A stretch of DNA of 64,000 nucleotides from Enterobacter sp. RHBSTW-00175 (GTDB taxonomy: Bacteria; Pseudomonadota; Gammaproteobacteria; Enterobacterales; Enterobacteriaceae), in contig NZ_CP055930.1 of the NCBI RefSeq assembly GCF_013927005.1, positions 4,526,001 through 4,590,000 of the forward strand, given 5' to 3'. Shown in pieces: positions 38,467-47,354 of the stretch. Positions within the stretch are counted from its first letter, which is position 1, and each line of letters starts with the position of its first letter. The notes below the pieces were generated by a model. It ran no database searches. It was not told where the DNA came from and was given only the letters and a program-made list of their open reading frames with translations. The position numbers were made by a program, and so were the translations under genes.

Positions 38467-39615
38467 TCAGCTCTCGCTAGAAATATTCAGCGCCCGACGT
38501 GTGCGCCCTGAGCTCAGGTACTCTGCAATGTAATCCTGAGAAATTTCTCCGTTATAGCGCCCATCTTCATCGACAATCGGCATCCAGCTGGCGTTGCTCT
38601 CGTACAGACGAGACAACACCACGCGCAGGTTATCTTCGGCTTTGCCCGTCATGCGGAACGGGTGCAAGATATCGCGGCACGTTCCGCTGGTGTTCCGCGC
38701 TTCACGGCGCTTCACAAAGCCCAGCGGTTTACCCTGGTCATCCACCACGGTAATGGCGCGGATATCGTTGTCATCCATTGTGGCAAAGGCTTCTGGCAGT
38801 GGCGTCGCTTCACGCGCCGTGATGGTAGGCTGCTGATCGGTCACATCACCGGCAGAAACCAGCAGCAGGCGCTTCAGGGTTCTGTCCTGCCCGACAAACG
38901 AGCCGACAAACTCATTCGCCGGTTTCGCCAGCAGCTCGTCCGGGCTGGCGCACTGAACTATCCGCCCCTGACGGAAGACGGCGATCCGGTCGCCAAGTTT
39001 TAGCGCTTCATCGATATCGTGGCTCACCAGCATTACCGTCTTTTTCAGCTTACGCTGCATCTCCAGGAACTGATTCTGGATCACCTCACGGTTAATCGGG
39101 TCGACGGCGCCGAAAGGTTCATCCATCAGCAACACTGGCGGATCTGCCGCCAGAGCGCGGATCACCCCGATACGCTGCTGTTGCCCGCCGGACATCTCAC
39201 GGGGATAGCGGTTCAGGAACTTATGCGGATCCATCGCCACCATGTCCATCAGCTCTTGCGCGCGGGTTTTACAGCGGGTTTTGTCCCAGCCCAACATGCG
39301 CGGCACCACGGTAATGTTCTCTTCAATGGTCATATTCGGGAACAGACCGATTTGCTGGATGACGTAACCAATGTTGCGGCGCAGGGTGACGGTATCCATG
39401 GTGCTGGTGTCTTCGCCGTTGATGAGGATCGTCCCGCTGCTGGGGGTTATCAGGCGGTTAATCATCTTCAGGGTTGTGGTTTTCCCGCACCCGGAAGGGC
39501 CAAGCAGGACGCACATTTCCCCTTCGGGGACATTCAGGTTGACGTTGTCGACAGCCTTCACGGTCAGCCCTTCTTTCTGTGAAAAGTGTTTGCTGAGATT
39601 TTCCAGTTTTATCAT
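38467..39615 (-). CDS. osmV: OsmV, ATPase of the OsmU osmoprotectant importer
   Basis: 382 residues from the ATG at 39615 (MIKLENLSKHF), with AAAGGGG upstream; longer upstream readings lie inside osmW. Walker A GPSGCGKTT, signature SGGQQQR, Walker B VLLMDEPFG, and two CBS domains at the C-terminus that in related importers sense ionic strength. In Salmonella OsmVWXY takes up glycine betaine and choline-O-sulfate. It shares one base with the osmW stop. Confidence 0.93.
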   Translation of the reverse strand: MIKLENLSKHFSQKEGLTVKAVDNVNLNVPEGEMCVLLGPSGCGKTTTLKMINRLITPSSGTILINGEDTSTMDTVTLRRNIGYVIQQIGLFPNMTIEENITVVPRMLGWDKTRCKTRAQELMDMVAMDPHKFLNRYPREMSGGQQQRIGVIRALAADPPVLLMDEPFGAVDPINREVIQNQFLEMQRKLKKTVMLVSHDIDEALKLGDRIAVFRQGRIVQCASPDELLAKPANEFVGSFVGQDRTLKRLLLVSAGDVTDQQPTITAREATPLPEAFATMDDNDIRAITVVDDQGKPLGFVKRREARNTSGTCRDILHPFRMTGKAEDNLRVVLSRLYESNASWMPIVDEDGRYNGEISQDYIAEYLSSGRTRRALNISSES

Positions 39616-40262
39616 TATCGAATCCCCTTTGGAGTCAGCACGACCTGGAGGCGATGCAGCAGCCAGTCGAGCACAATCGCTAAAAGACAAATCATCAGTG
39701 CGCCCGCAATCAACATTCGGATATCGCTGCCGCCAATGCCGTTAAGCAACAGCAGGCCCAGCCCGCCCGCGCCGATGACGGCGGCAATCGCCATGACCCC
39801 AATATTCATCACCACGGCGGTGCGGATCCCGCCGAAAATCACCGGCAGCGCCATTGGAATTTCGACCCAACGCAGGCGCTGCCAGAAGGTCATACCGATG
39901 CCGCGTCCTGCTTCCCGCAAGCCCGGCGGCAGGCTGTCGAGCGCGGTATGGGTGTTGCGCACAATCGGCAGTAACGAGTAGAGGAACACCGCCGTAATAG
40001 CGGGCAGGGCACCAATACCCTGACCGATCAGCGAAAAGAGCGGGATCATCAGGCCGAACAGGGCAATAGAAGGAATCGTCAGCACAAGAGTGGCAACACC
40101 GAGTACGGGCGTGGCCAGCCATTTATGGCGGACAATCAAAATACCCAGCGGCACGCCGGTGATGATGGCTAAGCCAACGGCGAGCGCCACCAGCCACAGG
40201 TGCTGTAGCGTCAGGGTTAACAGGTAGCTCCAGTTATCAAGGATGTAATGAACGGTATCCAT
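39615..40262 (-). CDS. osmW: OsmW, permease of the OsmU importer
   Basis: 215 residues, about six membrane helices, with the ABC permease loop EAGRGIGMTFWQRLRWVEIP. Part of the four-gene osmoprotectant operon, 8 bases after osmX and overlapping osmV. Confidence 0.92.
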   Translation of the reverse strand: MDTVHYILDNWSYLLTLTLQHLWLVALAVGLAIITGVPLGILIVRHKWLATPVLGVATLVLTIPSIALFGLMIPLFSLIGQGIGALPAITAVFLYSLLPIVRNTHTALDSLPPGLREAGRGIGMTFWQRLRWVEIPMALPVIFGGIRTAVVMNIGVMAIAAVIGAGGLGLLLLNGIGGSDIRMLIAGALMICLLAIVLDWLLHRLQVVLTPKGIR

Positions 40263-40270
40263 AGCGCCTC

Positions 40271-41170
40271 CTACAGCATCTGTTTGCTACGCAGGAAATC
40301 ACGGGCGACCTGCTGCGGTGACTGATGATCGATATCCACTTTTTTATTCAGTTCGGTGATAACGTCGTTGTTGAGCTGGCCCGAAAGGGTATCCAGCGCC
40401 TCTTCCAGCCCGGGATTGGCCGCCAGCGTGTCTTTGCGCACCACAGGGGTCACCGCGTAGCTCGGGAAGAAGCCTTTATCGTCTTCCTGTACCTTGAGGT
40501 CAAAACCCTTCACGCGCCCGTCGGTGGTGTAAATCAGCCCGGCATCGACAAAGCCATCGCGCACGGCGTTATAAACCAGCCCCGGATCCATCTGACGGAT
40601 TTGCGGGCGATCCAGCGCCATGTTGTACGCTGCCTGTAGGGGCTTCATCCCGTCGCTGCGCCCGGCAAATTCCAGGTCTAAACCCAGCAGCCAGTTGTTG
40701 TCCGGGTCGGTTTTTCGGATCTGCTCAATCTTGGCCGCTAACTCCGACAGGGTATTGATGTGCTCGGCCTCGGCGCGCTTACGCTGCATGGCAAAGGCAT
40801 AGGTGTTGTTCATATTCGCGGGTTTGAGCCAGACCAGACCGTGCTTCGCGTCCAGGCGTTTTACCGTCTCGTAAGATTCCTGCGGCGACATGCGTTTGTT
40901 GATGTGGTTAAAGATGATGAGGGACGTACCTGTGTACTCCCAGGTCATATCAATCTGCTTATTGATCATCGCGTTACGGGAAATCACCGTTGCGATATTG
41001 GTTTGCGGCTGCACCTGAAAGCCCTTCTTTTGCAGGTACTGTACGGTCATAGCCGAGAGAATATGCTGTTCGGTAAAGCTCTTGGTCGCCAGAATCAGTG
41101 GCGCGGCGAGCGTCTGGCTGGAAAAAAGCGCCGCAGCACAGAGCGCCGTGAGGCCGGAAAGTAATCTCAT
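40271..41170 (-). CDS. osmX: OsmX, substrate-binding protein of the OsmU importer
   Basis: 299 residues with a signal peptide (about 1-22, ending TLAA). The body is an OpuAC-type glycine betaine-binding domain: [14 protein letters not shown] near the start and a WEYTGTSL segment whose aromatic residues commonly form the cation-binding cage. Located between the two permease genes, as in Salmonella. Confidence 0.92.
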   Translation of the reverse strand: MRLLSGLTALCAAALFSSQTLAAPLILATKSFTEQHILSAMTVQYLQKKGFQVQPQTNIATVISRNAMINKQIDMTWEYTGTSLIIFNHINKRMSPQESYETVKRLDAKHGLVWLKPANMNNTYAFAMQRKRAEAEHINTLSELAAKIEQIRKTDPDNNWLLGLDLEFAGRSDGMKPLQAAYNMALDRPQIRQMDPGLVYNAVRDGFVDAGLIYTTDGRVKGFDLKVQEDDKGFFPSYAVTPVVRKDTLAANPGLEEALDTLSGQLNNDVITELNKKVDIDHQSPQQVARDFLRSKQML

Positions 41171-41188
41171 AAAAGCTCCTTGTTATTG

Positions 41189-41902
41189 TTATCGAGCGAG
41201 ATGCGGACTCATCACGCGACCCAGCGCAGCCAGCAGGGTATCGAGGATAAGGGCGAACAGGGCGGTGGCCGCTGCGCCTAAAATCAGCGTCGGGAAATCG
41301 TTAAGGTAGATGCCGGGAAAAATCAGCTCACCGTAGCTGCTGGCACCAATCAGGAAGGCCAATGGTGCCGTACCTACGTTGATCGCTGTGGCAATGCGAA
41401 TACCGGAGAGCATCACCGACCAGGCGTTGGGGATTTCGATCTGAAGCAGACGTTGCCGCCGCGTCATTCCGATGCCGTTCGCGGCTTCCAGCAAGGACGC
41501 TGGAACCGAGCACAATCCGGCGTAGGTGTTTCGCACAATCGGCAGCAGAGACGCCAGGAACAGCGCGATAACGGCAGGTTTATCGCCAATGCCGATCACC
41601 ACCATCGCCAGTGCCAGAACGGCCAGCGGCGGCAGGGTATTGCCCACGTTAAAGATTTGCATCACGTATTCTGCTATCCCGCGTGCTGCGGGGCGACTCA
41701 GCAAGATCCCGCCTGGGATGCCAATCAGCAGAGCGAAGAACATCGACGAGAAAACCAGTATCAGGTGCTGCTGCCCGAGGTAGAGCAAATCAACCTGGCG
41801 CGCTTTGATTGTCTCAAGCCCAATGCCCCAGATCAGAAGAGCAAGGACAGCGATAATGGCGGCGATAAAAAGCAGAGAACGTTTTAGTAATGACGCGTGC
41901 AT
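41189..41902 (-). CDS. osmY: Second permease of the OsmU importer (Salmonella OsmY)
   Basis: 237 residues from ATG 41902 (MHASLLKRSLL), preceded by GGGAGA; an ATG 8 codons upstream has no ribosome site. Permease loop EAANGIGMTRRQRLLQIEIP. First gene of the operon. The symbol follows Salmonella; it is not the unrelated periplasmic E. coli OsmY. Confidence 0.9.
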   Translation of the reverse strand: MHASLLKRSLLFIAAIIAVLALLIWGIGLETIKARQVDLLYLGQQHLILVFSSMFFALLIGIPGGILLSRPAARGIAEYVMQIFNVGNTLPPLAVLALAMVVIGIGDKPAVIALFLASLLPIVRNTYAGLCSVPASLLEAANGIGMTRRQRLLQIEIPNAWSVMLSGIRIATAINVGTAPLAFLIGASSYGELIFPGIYLNDFPTLILGAAATALFALILDTLLAALGRVMSPHLAR

Positions 41903-42182
41903 TGCGGTGTGTCTCCCTGTGCTCATGCGTTATAGCAACCACAGGTTGCCTGTTGTTATGCCATGTTTTGGCAGGGGTAGATGAGCTATAGCAAGTGACC
42001 GGGAAGGGTTCCAGCGAAGAGGGGAAATCAGTAACCCTATGATTAATGAGTAAACCTTGTGTCAGGCCAGATGAGGTAAGGGCTGGCTATGGGAGAGGCA
42101 GAATAGTCCTAAAGACGAAAATTGAATGTGACAATGTCACATATTGGGCCGCGAGCCCGGTATGCGGGCGACGCGGTTTACC
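41903..42182. promoter_or_regulatory. Upstream region of the osmU operon
   Basis: 280 bases between the SDR gene 3' end and the osm operon. It contains a palindrome ATGTGAC-AAT-GTCACAT at 42126-42142 and short direct TATAGCAA repeats at 41930 and 41990. No gene. The promoter is expected here; osmU is osmotically induced in Salmonella. I cannot name a regulator for the palindrome. Confidence 0.5.
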
Positions 42183-43124
42183 TTACAACGTGCCGGACTT
42201 GTTCCATTCCTGCCTGATTTTCTCCAGCCCTTCACGGTAGGTGGTGACGGCGAAATCGGGGAAGCGCTGTTTAAATTTTGCTGACTCAAACAGGTTATCA
42301 AACTCATACCTCGGCAGCAGTTCGCGTATTTCACGGGCACCCTTCGAAACGACTCCTGCCACAGTAAACGCCAGTTTACTGATGACGCTGTAATCCGCCT
42401 GCTGGCCGAAGATGTCACAGGCGAGCGTGACAAATTGCTGGTAGGTAAGACGGTCATCGCAGCAGGGCAAATGCCAGCTCTGACCGTAGGCGTCGGGCGT
42501 ATTGCCCAGCACGGCCAGCGCGCGGCTGGCGTCAGGTGTCCAGATGAGCGTGCGGAGTTTATAGTCACGTACCGGAACGCGCGGCTGTTTGCCGCTTTTG
42601 AGTTTGTCGAGGATCAGCGCATTGGTGAGGCTTTGCGTCTTTCCGGGCCCGTAAAACTCGGGCGCACGTCCGATAAGAACGGGGATCTCTGCACGTTTCA
42701 TCTCATCAAGCACTCTGTCTGCCATCTCTGCCCGCACTTTTCCTTTTCGCCCGCGCGGGGCAAAGCATGTCTCTTCGGTTTGCGGTGCGTTGCTCTGGGG
42801 GTACATATAGGTATTGTCAAAATAGACGAATTTGGCCCCGGCCATTCGGGTGGCTTCAAGGACATTTTTCAGCATGGCCGGGAACTGTCGCTCCCACAGG
42901 GCGGAGTCGGGCGGCAAACCGGCGGCAAAATAGACCGTATCACTGCCTTTCACCGCGTTCCGGGTTTGCTGCGCATCGAGCAGATCGGCGGCGAACGTCT
43001 CATCGCTGTCGTTAACTTTCTGCGGATGGCGGCTGACCAGTCGCAGGTCATCGGTGTAATCGCGCTTTAACTCGCGGGCCAGTTCGCGGGCAATTTGCCC
43101 GCTGGCGCCCAGAATGGTTTGCAT
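42183..43124 (-). CDS. Extended SDR / NAD-dependent epimerase-like protein
   Basis: 313 residues with a Rossmann start MQTILGASGQIAREL and a catalytic-type YFDNTYMYP region. Related to NAD(P)-dependent epimerases and dehydratases; the substrate cannot be read. It is divergent from a merR gene and its promoter has the MerR-type 19-bp spacer with an embedded palindrome, so it is almost certainly the MerR target. Confidence 0.82.
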   Translation of the reverse strand: MQTILGASGQIARELARELKRDYTDDLRLVSRHPQKVNDSDETFAADLLDAQQTRNAVKGSDTVYFAAGLPPDSALWERQFPAMLKNVLEATRMAGAKFVYFDNTYMYPQSNAPQTEETCFAPRGRKGKVRAEMADRVLDEMKRAEIPVLIGRAPEFYGPGKTQSLTNALILDKLKSGKQPRVPVRDYKLRTLIWTPDASRALAVLGNTPDAYGQSWHLPCCDDRLTYQQFVTLACDIFGQQADYSVISKLAFTVAGVVSKGAREIRELLPRYEFDNLFESAKFKQRFPDFAVTTYREGLEKIRQEWNKSGTL

Positions 43125-43176
43125 TTCAGCTCCTCAGTGAAGACTCATTTTGCGATCGTCAGTTGACCGTGCAAAA

Positions 43177-43207
43177 AGTATAAGTTTAAAGTTAACTTTA
43201 AGGTCAA
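43177..43207 (-). promoter_or_regulatory. MerR-type promoter with 19-bp spacer and palindromic operator
   Basis: Reading on the minus strand: -35 TTGACC (43207-43202), a 19-base spacer, and -10 TATACT (43182-43177). The spacer holds the perfect 16-bp palindrome TTAAAGTTAACTTTAA (43186-43201). An over-long spacer with a dyad inside is the hallmark of MerR-activated promoters, where the regulator twists the DNA to realign the -35 and -10. It drives the SDR gene. Confidence 0.85.
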
Positions 43208-43225
43208 CAGGTAAGGGCAGAGGAA

Positions 43226-43624
43226 ATGAAAATTGGCGAGCTGGCAAAAATCACGGGAATTACACCATCGCGAATTCGTTTTTACGAAGCGGAAGGCCTG
43301 CTTCCCAGGCCCTCGCGACAAGGCAACGGGTATCGCACCTATTCTGCGCAAGCGGCAAATCTGCTGAAGATTATCGACAACGCGCAGCGCACCGGTTTTT
43401 CGCTTGAGCAAATTCGCCGCTTTCTGCCACAACCGCAAAAACAGTGGGATCATGAGGGACTGATCCAGTCCCTGAACACACGTATTGCGGAAATTGAGAC
43501 GATGCAAAAACAGCTCGAGGAGAACAAACAAGCGTTGCTGAGCCTGGTCGGCAGTATTGTTAACCGGCCTGACGAGATTTCCTGTGACGACAATATGCAA
43601 CGTTTGCTGGGGCAGTTGCTTTAA
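43226..43624 (+). CDS. MerR-family transcriptional regulator
   Basis: 132 residues. N-terminal MerR helix-turn-helix MKIGELAKITGITPSRIRFY, then YRTYSAQAANLLKIID and a coiled-coil dimerisation helix. Only one Cys (in EISCDDN), so it is not a classic metal sensor; an organic or redox effector is more likely. AGAGGAA precedes the start. It is divergent from its probable target SDR gene. Confidence 0.92.
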   Translation: MKIGELAKITGITPSRIRFYEAEGLLPRPSRQGNGYRTYSAQAANLLKIIDNAQRTGFSLEQIRRFLPQPQKQWDHEGLIQSLNTRIAEIETMQKQLEENKQALLSLVGSIVNRPDEISCDDNMQRLLGQLL

Positions 43625-43637
43625 AAACGAGTGGTGG

Positions 43638-44813
43638 TTATTCCGCATTCACCTGTAAAACATATTCTTTGCGCGCACTCTGCCACGCAATCAGCGCAAG
43701 CCCGAGTGCAATAACCGACAGGATAGCGCCAGCCCAGTTGGGTGATGCCAGGCCAAAACCGGCCGCGATGGCGGCACCGCCCGCCCAGGCACCCAGCGCA
43801 TTCCCCAGGTTGAACATGCCGATATTGACGGATGCCGCCATTGTGGGTGCACCGGCATGGCTTGCGCGATCCATCACCAGTTTCTGAATCGGTGACACTG
43901 TCGCAAAACCGAAGGCCGCCATCAGGAATACGGAGCCTGCCGCGACAATCTGGTTATCGACGCCGGCCCAGAACACCAGCAGGACAATTCCCTGTGCGGC
44001 GAGGGTGACGAAAAGGGTGCCAAACAGCGAACGGTCTGCAAAGCGTCCACCGATCCAGTTTCCGACTGCCAGCCCAAGGCCAAACAGGACCATCAGCCAG
44101 GCGACGCCACCGGCAGAAAAACCGGCTTCTTCGACCATCATCGGCGCGATGTAGGTAATGGAGGTGAAAAAAGCGGCCGGGCCGAATACGGTAATGCCCA
44201 TCACCAGTAATACCTGAGGATCAACAAACGCACGCAGCTCCGTTTTCAGGGCGATCGGCTTAGCTTTCTCAATGCGCGGCACCAGCAGGGCAATGCTGGC
44301 AATGGTGACAAGACCAATTCCGGCAATCACCCAGAAAACCAAACGCCAGCTGAATGTCTGAGCAAGCCAGGTTCCCACCGGGACACCCACCAGATTTGCC
44401 AGCGTCAGCCCGGAAAACATAAAGGCAATAGCGCTGGCCTGACGCCCTGGTGCAACCAGCGAAGCCGCAATAATCGAGCCGATACCAAAAAAAGCACCGT
44501 GGTTGAAGGAAGTGATTATCCGGCCTGTCACGGCAAGCGCCAGCGTCGGGGCGAGTGCGGTGATGAGGTTGCCGAGCGTGAATATCAGCGCCAGACTCAT
44601 CAGCATGGTTTTACGCGGAATACGTGACCCCACAATTGTCAGCAGCGGCGCACCGATAAACACACCGAGCGCGTAGGAGGTGGCCATTTGCCCGGCAGCG
44701 GGAATGCTGACAGCAAATTCAGCGGCGATTTGTGGGAGGATCCCCGCGATAACGAATTCGGTAAGACCGATGCCGAATGCGCCGATGGCGAGGGCGAAAA
44801 GTGCGACAGGCAT
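43638..44813 (-). CDS. MFS transporter, AraJ/YdhP-like
   Basis: 391 residues, twelve predicted helices, beginning MPVALFALAIGAFGIGLTEF and with SFNHGAFFGIGSIIAASLV and SVNIGMFNLGNALGAW, features shared with E. coli YdhP and AraJ. Drug:proton or sugar efflux cannot be distinguished. Convergent with merR, divergent from an Lrp-type regulator that may control it. Confidence 0.88.
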   Translation of the reverse strand: MPVALFALAIGAFGIGLTEFVIAGILPQIAAEFAVSIPAAGQMATSYALGVFIGAPLLTIVGSRIPRKTMLMSLALIFTLGNLITALAPTLALAVTGRIITSFNHGAFFGIGSIIAASLVAPGRQASAIAFMFSGLTLANLVGVPVGTWLAQTFSWRLVFWVIAGIGLVTIASIALLVPRIEKAKPIALKTELRAFVDPQVLLVMGITVFGPAAFFTSITYIAPMMVEEAGFSAGGVAWLMVLFGLGLAVGNWIGGRFADRSLFGTLFVTLAAQGIVLLVFWAGVDNQIVAAGSVFLMAAFGFATVSPIQKLVMDRASHAGAPTMAASVNIGMFNLGNALGAWAGGAAIAAGFGLASPNWAGAILSVIALGLALIAWQSARKEYVLQVNAE

Positions 44814-44896
44814 GTTAACTCCGGTAATGATTGCAGGATGAATGTTATTAAGTAAAATTAAGTATATTCATATTTTTATTCTGCAATCGAGGTTGT

Positions 44897-45397
44897 ATGG
44901 GTGACGTTGATAAAGAAAAAGATGGCATTAAGCCGGTGAAGCACAAACCGGCGGATCTTGATGCGATCGACCGAAAAATATTAGGCGCGTTGGCTGAAGA
45001 CGCCGGGCGGAGTTACGTCGAGTTGAGCGAAATTGTGCATCTTTCAGCCCCGGCGGTTCACGACCGCGTGAAGCGCCTGAAACGCGACGGGGTGATTAAA
45101 AACACGGTTGCAGTGCTGGATGGCTGCAAGCTCGGAAGGACGTTATTGACCTTTCTGGTTATCGACACCAGCACGTATAAAGCCACCAGGGATCTGCTCC
45201 AGTTCACCAGCCGAAAAGAGGTTGAAGAGCTGCATACTGTTGCCGGGGATGGTTGCGTACTGATTAAGGTGCGGGCTGCCGATACCGAGTCGCTGGAGAA
45301 CTTCCTGATGGAAATTCAGAGCGTTGACGGCGTGCGTTCCGTGCGCAGTTATATCGCGCTCTCCACCTTCCTGGAGCGTGGGCCGTCTCCGGACTGA
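44897..45397 (+). CDS. Lrp/AsnC-family transcriptional regulator
   Basis: 166 residues. Helix-turn-helix DRKILGALAEDAGRSYVELS and SAPAVHDRVKRLKRDGVI followed by a RAM-type effector domain. A charged ~20-residue N-terminal extension precedes the fold. It lies divergently from the MFS gene, 83 bases apart. Confidence 0.9.
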   Translation: MGDVDKEKDGIKPVKHKPADLDAIDRKILGALAEDAGRSYVELSEIVHLSAPAVHDRVKRLKRDGVIKNTVAVLDGCKLGRTLLTFLVIDTSTYKATRDLLQFTSRKEVEELHTVAGDGCVLIKVRAADTESLENFLMEIQSVDGVRSVRSYIALSTFLERGPSPD

Positions 45398-45428
45398 TTT
45401 GCGGCAATCAGAAGACGGCGCATAAGCC

Positions 45429-46052
45429 TTACACCATTCCGTTATTGCCGTGGCGTAAAAATGCCGGACGCTGGTTAAGGCGCGCAAACCAGGCATCGAT
45501 GGCCGGGACAGAAGGGTGCTCGAACGGCGTCATTTTCCAGCGGTTTACCGACAATCCCAGCACGATATCCGCAAGGGTAAAGGTATCGCCCGCCGCCCAC
45601 GCCCCTGTGCGCTGGAGCTGTTGTTCAAGGATGCCAATGCAGTGGTTCCATTCTTTAATGCCTGCGACTATGCGGTCTGGGTCGTTATAGTCCGGGTTCT
45701 TGCGCGCCAGCGCCGGGAAGACGTAGCGCCAGGCGTTGTTGAATTCCGTGGCTTGCCAGTCCATCCAGTGTTCAACATTCGCGCAGGCTTTTGGCTCAGA
45801 AGGTAGCAAGTCGTCGCGTCCGGCTTTGCGCGCCAGATAGCGACAAATGGAGTTGGATTCCCACAATACAAATTCCGCATCAATCAGCACCGGCACCATC
45901 GCGTTTGGGTTAAGGGCGCGAAATTCTTCCGTTTCCGTCGAGGCAAAACCGATGCCGAAATCTTCCTGCTGATAGTCCAGCCCGGCTTCTTCACAGGTCC
46001 AGAGTACTTTGCGAACGTTTATCGAGGTGGTTTTGCCGAGGATCTTGAGCAT
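45429..46052 (-). CDS. Glutathione S-transferase family protein
   Basis: 207 residues from MLKILGKTTSINVRK, with AAAGGA upstream. Thioredoxin-like N-domain with TSINVRKVLW and LWESNSICRYLA (glutathione contact), then the all-helical domain. Resembles E. coli GstB/YliJ. Substrate unknown. It is the backbone gene at one edge of the hxs island. Confidence 0.88.
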   Translation of the reverse strand: MLKILGKTTSINVRKVLWTCEEAGLDYQQEDFGIGFASTETEEFRALNPNAMVPVLIDAEFVLWESNSICRYLARKAGRDDLLPSEPKACANVEHWMDWQATEFNNAWRYVFPALARKNPDYNDPDRIVAGIKEWNHCIGILEQQLQRTGAWAAGDTFTLADIVLGLSVNRWKMTPFEHPSVPAIDAWFARLNQRPAFLRHGNNGMV

Positions 46053-46115
46053 GGTGCAGGTGTCCTTTAGGAATATGAACGAACTAAATAAACAATACAC
46101 CAGATTGAAATGAAT

Positions 46116-47354
46116 TTATCCTCCAAAACTCAGGTGTTTTTTCTCCGGATTGGTAACAAAAGGACTAATATGGTTGGACAGCCAAAATTTATCTGTCGAT
46201 GAGCTAAAGAAGCCGCAGCACGCATCGCGTTTTACACATGAGTTACAAACAGGGCTCCAGCTATTCTTGAAGTCGCTTATGCTTTGCTTGCAATAGGTTT
46301 GAGTGTCTTCATTAACAATGCATAAAGGAAGATTAAAGACTCTTACATCAATCCCATATAGCTGAAAAATTTCGATTGTGTCGGAGAGCATATCCTTGTA
46401 CTCCCAGGGGTCGATAAATACGGCTTCACGGTTAAGTTTTGCATATCCCATGTTCTCCATACCCATAAGTGCGATATGCTTAACGAAAAAGAGATTTCGG
46501 GAGATAAATTCTGCCAGTGCTGACAAATACTTAACCGTTATTTTGTTGAGTACAACACGGAGTTCAATATCGATCCCATACCGGTAGCAATTTAACAAAC
46601 CGGCCATGGTTTGATTAAATGCCCCTTCGCACTGAACAACATAGTCATGTATCTCTGAAACATGACCAAAGAGTGGGATCCCAGCGAGCAATTGGTGGTG
46701 ACCTTTCTGTGCCAAACGTGCAGTATAGCTCTCCTGACTTAAGTAGCGGCCATTCGTCAGTAAGTGTATTAACGTCTGTTGATTCCTATCTGAAATAGCC
46801 TCAATAATATTAAGCAGTCCTTCGTTTAACATTGTCGGCTCGCCCCCCGTGATGCAGAGTGTCTCCGGAAAGTGCTTGTCATCAATCAGAGCAAGTGTTT
46901 TTAGGATCCGTTGCTCATTATCACCATGATTGATCTCTGATTCAGGTTTTGGCGGCTGCGGGCACATTACGCAAAGGTTGTTACACACTTCAGTCACAAG
47001 GAGCGCGTTGTTACGGGAGCTCGCACGGAATAGGCGATGGATCCGCCCACGCTCGCTGATGGTAATGACGTCGCCTTGGCTGAATATCGTCTTCTCTGAA
47101 ACCACAATAATGGGTATCTCTGTTTGTGCGCTGAGGGTTTCAATATTCAGATTGTCATGCGTACAAATAACAGCGCGTACGTGGCGCAAAGCTGACTCAG
47201 GTAGCGGGTTTCCCGGGGACAGAAAGACAATGCTATCTGCTGCAATTTCATTTAATTCAATCGCAACTTTACCCAATAGCGCTGTATTTAGATGCCAGAT
47301 GTTTTCTGCTTGAGTAGAAAGAAAAAGTGTATCCTCAGTTAATTGTGTATTCAT
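46116..47354 (-). CDS. hxsC: HxsC, radical SAM maturase of a His-Xaa-Ser RiPP system
   Basis: 412 residues from the ATG at 47354, whose ATGA overlaps the hxsB stop. The radical SAM cluster CNNLCVMC (Cys124, Cys128, Cys131) is followed by the SAM-binding TGGEPTML. A C-terminal cysteine group (CIVNEDTQTYC, CNSCVKRDACCG) indicates extra Fe-S or zinc sites. The N-terminal ~115 residues are specific to HxsC. HxsC always pairs with HxsB; together they are thought to modify the HxsA repeat region. The reaction is not known to me. It ends the operon. Confidence 0.88.
   Translation of the reverse strand: MNTQLTEDTLFLSTQAENIWHLNTALLGKVAIELNEIAADSIVFLSPGNPLPESALRHVRAVICTHDNLNIETLSAQTEIPIIVVSEKTIFSQGDVITISERGRIHRLFRASSRNNALLVTEVCNNLCVMCPQPPKPESEINHGDNEQRILKTLALIDDKHFPETLCITGGEPTMLNEGLLNIIEAISDRNQQTLIHLLTNGRYLSQESYTARLAQKGHHQLLAGIPLFGHVSEIHDYVVQCEGAFNQTMAGLLNCYRYGIDIELRVVLNKITVKYLSALAEFISRNLFFVKHIALMGMENMGYAKLNREAVFIDPWEYKDMLSDTIEIFQLYGIDVRVFNLPLCIVNEDTQTYCKQSISDFKNSWSPVCNSCVKRDACCGFFSSSTDKFWLSNHISPFVTNPEKKHLSFGG

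Noticed and set aside
42126..42142. CRP site in the osmU upstream region (TGTGA and TCACA)
   Set aside because: The half sites are separated by 5 bases, not 6. It is recorded as a palindrome of unknown meaning.
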